Source: Terebella lapidaria
Taxonomy: Eukaryota > Annelida > Polychaeta > Terebellida > Terebellidae
NCBI GenBank assembly: GCA_949152475.1
Contig: OX424561.1
Location: 8,308,001-8,372,000 of the forward strand
Length of the DNA stretch: 64,000 bases
Direction of reading: 5' to 3'
In this document: piece by piece, positions 58,679-64,000 of the stretch
Position numbering within the stretch: position 1 is the stretch's first letter
Layout of the letters: the number at the start of each line of letters is the position of its first letter
Notes under the pieces: model-generated
Told to the model about the DNA's origin: nothing
Database searches by the model: none
The model's input: the letters and a program-made list of their open reading frames with translations, nothing else
Position numbers and translations under genes: made by a program

Positions 58679-59929
58679 ATGGACGTGTACGTGGATTTCA
58701 TTGACCAATCAGATCATAATGAGGGGATACTAGTTAGCCCAGAACGGGTTTTGCGTGACAGGCAGAGCCCATTTGAGATGTACACGGAATTGGAACTTTA
58801 TGTACGCTTCCGATTTCCAAAAAAAACTCTCATTGATATGACCGACTTATCATACGGGGCAAAAGTATGGGATATACCACAGCATTTGCAGATTTATTGC
58901 TATTCAGTTTTATGCCACTGGAACTTTCAAAAACGCCAGTGGCAGATCTGTTCGGTATACACAGAAAAACTGCATGTCGGATCATAAACAAGGTATCACG
59001 AGCTATTCATGTAGCTGCTCTGAGAGGCACTTTCATTGTCATGCCCAATGGCAATGGAATCCCAAATGTTCAACAACATTGCTGGCTTCCCAGGAGTAAG
59101 TGTTCGCAACATTGCTGGCCTCCCAGGAGTAATTTGTGCAATTGACTACACACACATAGCGATTCAGTGTTCTGGTTGGGATACAGCGGAACAGAAATCG
59201 GAAGAATTACTTTTCGATCAATGTCTAAGTCATTGGTGACGCCGACCATTCGAAACATCGTTGTGAGGTGGCCTGGATATACCCATGACATACACATACT
59301 GGATATCAGTGCTGTATGTACAGTCCTGGAATGAAAACATGAAGAGTGCGGTTTGGGTGACGGTGGATATCCCTGTTGGCATAACACAATGACGCCGTTA
59401 ATAAACCCGACAACAACAGGACTGTGAGCGTAGGCACAAAAGGATACCGACAAACAGACAAATTCCAATTCCAAGACCGAATCCATGGCAAATTACACTG
59501 AAGTTTACAAATTCAGTGTAAGTGGTCAAATCCGAGGGATACTACCAGTATCATAGTCAGAGCCATGTGAATATCGCAGACACCCAGCCAGCTGAGTGTG
59601 AGATCAGGTGCTCCAGAAGAGTGAGCATCTCCTTCCCCGCATACTATGCCCATTCGAAGACTCGCAATACGGTTGTTCGTGTTATGGAAAAGAAGATTCC
59701 CATCGATGAGAGCAACACTCCGTAACAAGGTTAACACTTCCCTGGTGATGATGATTGCCCACTGCAAGCCTGTACAATATCGCGCGAAATCACAACCTAC
59801 CATATCCGGAAGATTTTGAAGACGCACAGTTGGAAAACCATGATCAACCTGCAGTCTGCTTCCATGTTGATTGACAACCAACAGGGCGCAGCTATCAGAA
59901 GAACACTTGTGTTTAATCAGTTCAGCTGA
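58679..59929 (+). pseudogene. PIF/Harbinger (HARBI1-like) transposase, decayed
   Basis: This is the DDE nuclease of a Harbinger DNA transposon. The start at 58679 reads MDVYVDFIDQS. The next blocks follow the HARBI1 order in changing frames: RDRQSPFEMYTELELYVRFR, then PVADLFGIHRKTACRIINKV, then VICAIDYTHIAIQC with the first catalytic Asp at 59144-59146. VRWPGYTHDIHILD and LGDGGYP follow, with the second Asp at 59359-59361. The last blocks are LWKRRFPSMRATLRNKVNTS (59682 on) and GAAIRRTLVFNQFS with the stop at 59927. Several frameshifts and stops break it. The region around the third acidic residue before WKRRFP is lost. A 25-bp stretch is duplicated with 33-bp spacing (59075-59132), repeating NIAG[FL]PGV in frame. 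Gene-poor context fits a dead transposon. Confidence 0.85.
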
Positions 59930-60022
59930 ACGGAGAATGATATAATATTATTCAGGTACACAATATGGTAATCATCTCAATGAAAATAGCAATTATGAAC
60001 AACTTAAGTTTATTCTTCTCAC

Positions 60023-60300
60023 TCATGAAGGTGACAACTGTAACACACATGAGTATTGTTCATTGCAACTCTTCCGAGGGATGAAATGTGGTCGTTCGGA
60101 AGGCAATGACAGAACATTGGGCCCGCTTGCAACTACGGTAGCTTTATCAGGAACTACGCTGCTGACAGAAGTTACCACTTCACCACTGACAACACCTGAC
60201 GACGTCTTACCAACAGCATCATCTCGCTAAAAAGAGGGCCTGGATCGTTGTCGGTTGCATTGATATCAGCTTGGGCATCTGCAGTGAAATCGGACATACC
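60023..60300 (-). pseudogene. Possible second Harbinger protein (Myb/SANT-type partner), C-terminal remnant
   Basis: Harbinger elements normally carry a second gene for a DNA-binding partner. On the minus strand, about 90 bp after the transposase stop, an open stretch reads DDAVGKTSSGVVSGEVVTSV, then VVASGPNVLSLPSERPHFIP, with a stop at 60023. Upstream in a shifted frame is ADAQADINATDNDPGPLF. The low-complexity, acidic and Ser/Val-rich style suits the linker of such a protein, and convergent orientation is common. The SANT domain itself is not visible, so the assignment is tentative. Confidence 0.3.
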
Positions 60301-60509
60301 GGATTAGTTATACCGGGTACATCTATATATATTCAGCCTGTCATGTATTGTTTTACAACAAAAATAGATTTGTAAGTTACATTTATAATTAGGCCTTCTG
60401 ATATATTACTTTCGGTATGACCAGTTGATTTTCTCTCATGCATTTTGTCAAATTAGTGAGATCAGCTCCAATAAATGTCTGCAAATAATATCATGCACTA
60501 TGAATGCAT

Positions 60510-61561
60510 TAGAGCCCTGCGTGGGTCGCGGGTACCCGCGCGGGCTGCGGGTACCCGCGGGGTGGGGCGGGTGCGGGTTACCCGCATTGTCATGTTGCGG
60601 GTGCGGGGCGGGTGCGGGTTGTATCTCTATGTCGCGGTGCGGGTGCGGGTACCCGCTGTAAAACTGGTGCGGGTGCGGGGCGGGTGCGGGTCGAAAAATC
60701 CATGTGCGGGTTTCTTGATAACCCGCAGCGTTGTTATGGCATGTGATATATTTGATTTCATTGAGTCCTTTTCAGATGCTACCTGACACATGTAATTATT
60801 GCATGTTGTATGGCCTCAAATAAGCAGATGACTATTATTATCACTATGTATTGCATGTAATATTGTGTGGTTTCTAATTAGTGCCTCTACCCCAACACCC
60901 ACATATTGCCCAAACATATGTCTTTAAATTACTTTCATTAGTGTGATTTCTATTGAAAGGAACAATAGGGAACTAGAAATTCACTTGTCAGGGGGGATTC
61001 AAACATATTCCATTTTGGAAACTATGGGCTAATGGTGAAGTAATATCCGCATGCTGTGGTAATCCACACGTCATGGTGAGGGACTTCAAAGTACAATATA
61101 CTCGTCTGGCTGTGTGTTGTGACAAAGGCGACTGGACCACGTACTGTAATCACACTGCCCCAGTCTATGCATACATCTTGTAATCATCTGCTTCTGGATC
61201 TTTAGAAGTTACTAAAATATGGATCAAACTGTACTTGTGATACAAAGTTGATCCGTATTGGCAGGGACCGTAGTGGGTTTCACTTGGATATAAATATGAA
61301 AGATCTCTGATGTTTCACGCAGATAAAAACAACACGGCTGAGTAAACCTCCAGTACTGTGTTGTATTTGTTGCGGGTTTGATGCGGGTTCATTGCGGGGC
61401 GGGTGCGGGCTCAATCACTGCGGGGCGGGGCGAGTGCGGGTCGAACTTTGCACATGCGGGCTGCCCGCAGGCTAAGGGTGCGGGTGCGGGGCGGGTGCGG
61501 GTTTAATACTTGCGGGGCGGGGCGGGTGCGGGCCACTTTTTGCGGCCCGCGCAGGGCTCTA
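60510..61561. mobile_element. hAT-like element with GCGGGT arrays
   Basis: The ends are TAGAGCCCTGCG and its reverse complement. A perfect 8-bp target duplication, GAATGCAT, flanks it (60502-60509 and 61562-61569). The 8-bp length and the TAGAGCCCTGC-type end indicate the hAT superfamily. GC-rich arrays of GCGGGTGCGG and GCGGGTACCC units fill 60525-60725 and 61375-61555. They run in the same direction on both sides rather than mirrored. The centre (60730-61370) is AT-rich without a recognisable transposase, so the element is non-autonomous. GC content contrasts sharply with the surroundings. Confidence 0.88.
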
Positions 61562-61569
61562 GAATGCAT

Positions 61570-62090
61570 GCGTTTGTGTTTATGTTCAGAACCATAGTTA
61601 CCAAGCCATTGTGATATCTGAATGTGTATTATGGACACATATGTGATAACTACGGGTACTAAACGACATATAATTTATAGTTCCTGACATCTTTATCAAA
61701 TAAGCCTCTCTTGCATGGAGCTGTATTTTTATTGAGCATACCATTTTCGCGATGACATTGACACCATGCAAGTCTGTATCGTCATCAAATGGATTTGGCA
61801 ATGGATGCATCTGATCAGGTATTATAGATTTTGTTTTGGAAATCAATATGTCGATCTTGATGTGAGAAAGGCATGAAACCCTGTGAGTGTAAGGATAAGT
61901 TGTCTGAATTACCATTACATATATTAATAGCGTTTCGCTCAGGCCAACTCATATTAACTGATACTAGTTTTACAAGTATGGTACACACCCGGATTGTCAG
62001 TGCGGGTCGCTGTTGCTGCACTTTCCTGTGTTTGCTCAGCACGGTGAAAATGCGTTCGAAATACTTAATTCTGCTAGCACTTGCTACTCG
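61570..62090. other. Unassigned DNA
   Basis: A 92-aa + frame (61873-62151) ends in a signal-peptide-like MRSKYLILLALATRHW but has no supporting structure. No gene is called. Confidence 0.4.
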
Positions 62091-63670
62091 TCATTGGATA
62101 TATGATAAACAAAATCAGAGTGGGAGTACAGGTCTGTCTTTTCAGTTGTGAACAGAGAAGTGCCGATATATATATTTTAGAGACAGTCCCACATGAAGTT
62201 TTTTTTACTATATTTGTTATATTATATTTTGATTTGCATTAGCTAACCACATTGATTTGAGTTTTTACTAAGAAATATCGACATATCTGTGGAATGTAGA
62301 TTGTAATATGTTTTTTTGTCTCATTTCACATCGTAATGTAAAAATTAGCAGAAGGGCTATTATTAAAAAAAGTTACCAGACAAATTTTATTGTTCAGCCG
62401 CAACTTTTTTTCCACCAAAATTGCTGCTTTGACATCTCAAGGTGACCACTTGAAACATTATATATGAATTCTAATTTAAATGTAACATCAAAATGGGATT
62501 TTTCGGCTGGAAATAGCTCAAAACAAATAGACTTGACTTCGGACTCAATTTGTAAGAAATCCGAAATTTACAAATAACCGTTAGCTCTTGATATCCATGC
62601 TAAAATGGGTAATGATAATTATCCAGTTTACCCTTTTGTTCATCATGAATCAATCATTACATGACGTGTATCATCACGATAATGACAACTTGTACAAGTA
62701 ATGTGTACATTCCTTTCTCCCTGAGGTACCAATTATCTCCCATGTCTGTCTCTGCCGCAGACAGCTTTGTGTGTGGTAAATGGGATTGCAGCAACGTCAT
62801 CCATTTATACATTGCTGCAGTTTTAATAGTTCTATACAAATATTCAATTATTTGGACGTGAATCACACCAAGAGCTGATAATGTATTTTGCTGAATGTTC
62901 TGGACACGATTGGCGCTTGTTGGCATAGTGGAACATCGCGTGTCATGTTCATTTGCTCTATAATTGTGTTATGCAATACAATATACATGTATACCTTAGC
63001 AGTTTTGTCAATGAGTTGCATTCCGATAATTCCACGCAGCAGGCATACTAAATTAACTAACACAATGAATAATCATGCCTAGTCAATTGAGAAGAAATAA
63101 TTCTATCATATATTGACAAATGAAGGGAACCGAGTCTGACCTCAACATTCCTTTGTAAGGAAGCATTGAATTGTAAGGAAGAGTTGTGAAGACCAATTGA
63201 AATGTAAAAAAAAACTGTTACCATCAAATTCTGGATGTGATAATAATTCGATACAAAAAAAGTTTTGAGGATCGATTGATATTTTTGTTGTCATGAAATG
63301 TATGTTGGCATGAAATTCTAAACTGGAAATGGTGTAAACTCGGAACGCAGAAATATATTCAATTAGTGTTCAGTGCCATACATTTATGTTCTGTGGATTA
63401 AGATTGCTGTTGAATTGGCACGTGTCTAGTTTTACGTAGTGAAAATCGTGAACGATAAAAACAATGCTATTCATTTTAAGTGCACATTACTTCCTTCTCT
63501 CATTCTCAGAGCGGATTCGTTGAGCCACAAATCACAGGGTGAGTGGTCCTTAATGTAATGCACGACAACACCATTGTAATGTCATTCTTAATATTTCAAT
63601 AGCGTCTGCTTCCGTGTACATGATGTACATTCTAAGTTCTCGGCTGCCACACTATTAAGGTAGTCCGCTC
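62090..63670 (+). repeat. Duplicate of the GPA2 3' flank
   Basis: This is the compact copy of 45400-49870 (matches listed there). It lacks the palindrome, element D, R1 pieces, the 126-bp MITE and the short R2, so it gives empty-site evidence for those insertions. No GPA2 exon 3 copy precedes it. Confidence 0.75.
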
Positions 63671-63740
63671 CAAACAGTGAGGGGAGGGGGTCAAAGAGTT
63701 TCCCAAAATAAATGACTGTATTAACGAAATCTAGAGCTTC

Positions 63741-64000
63741 AAAATGACATATTTTATAGAGTATCTGATCAGCATCCTAAAACTGAAAAGGAAAAAGGAG
63801 GTCACCGTATCCGTTCACATGGAAAACACGATGCAAGATGTGAATATGGGCAAAAATTTTGTGAAAATACCATAAATTAAGTCACTTTAGTAAATGTTTG
63901 TGATGATTGATCGAATATGTCGAAGAAACCAGCACGGTGACCCCCTATTTTCTTTTCAGTATAGAATGCTGATCAGTTACTCTATAAAATATGTTATTTT
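63741..64000. mobile_element. Inverted-repeat element cut by the window end
   Basis: AAAATGACATATTTTATAGA through GGTCACCGT (63741-63808) is mirrored from 63934 to the window end, ACGGTGACCCCC through AAAATATGTTATTTT. The arms are ~67 bp, about 85% identical, with a ~125-bp loop. The true outer ends probably lie near GGTAGTCCGCTCC (63661) on the left and beyond 64000 on the right. Confidence 0.75.

Noticed and set aside
59513-59881. 122-aa minus-strand ORF
   Set aside because: It is antisense to the C-terminal part of the Harbinger transposase (WKRRFP block), so it is a shadow.
60425-60786. Gly/Arg/Cys-rich frames at 60425-60786 and 61403-61638
   Set aside because: These are the GCGGGT arrays of the hAT-like element read as protein.
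61873-62151. Possible secreted-protein exon (MRSKYLILLALA...), considered as a GPB5 first exon
   Set aside because: The downstream frame lacks cysteines in the GPB5 pattern and overlaps the duplicated non-coding flank.

Overview
The window looks like AT-rich nuclear DNA of an animal, most likely a marine mollusc or another lophotrochozoan. Evidence: a spliced animal hormone gene with GT-AG introns, no dense coding, and interspersed repeats throughout. The phylum is an inference from the style of the hormone gene and repeats; no sequence search was possible.

The one host gene I can identify with confidence is a glycoprotein hormone alpha-2 (GPA2, thyrostimulin alpha) gene on the + strand. It has three coding exons: 35548-35671, 41849-42024 and 44432-44548. 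Together they give 138 aa with a signal peptide, all ten cystine-knot cysteines and one N-glycosylation site. Its partner subunit GPB5 was not found here. Possible promoter and 5' UTR material lies at 30050-30870 and 34690-35537, and candidate poly(A) signals are at 45163 and 45676.

The rest is repeats. From about 3.3 to 26.05 kb, four units plus a truncated fifth form an old tandem segmental duplication. The units share ordered, apparently non-coding modules and differ by insertions. A second duplicated block starts in the 3' flank of GPA2 (45.4-49.9 kb, repeated at 62.1-63.7 kb). Between its copies lies a third tandem pair (51.3-54.4 and 54.4-58.4 kb). Two interspersed families dominate. 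R1 is a ~357-bp tandem or dispersed unit with about a dozen copies. R2 is a 0.4-1.5 kb inverted-ended family with six copies, three of them inside GPA2 introns. The two R2 copies in intron 1 carry arrays of nuclear-receptor-like motifs.

The most unusual feature is a series of terminal-inverted-repeat elements in which the inverted repeats run into arrays of short, often palindromic motifs. Element A (10360-10945) has E-box palindromes. Element B (21101-23121) has a 6-bp target duplication, ten TTGACGTTA-like motifs and a single C2H2 finger exon. Element C is at 24713-25237 and element D at 47781-48082. An hAT-like element (60510-61561) has an 8-bp target duplication and GCGGGT arrays. Also present are a decayed PIF/Harbinger transposon with a HARBI1-like nuclease (58679-59929), a 126-bp MITE (48902-49027), a 123-bp near-perfect palindrome (47433-47555) and an inverted-repeat element that runs off the right end (from about 63741).
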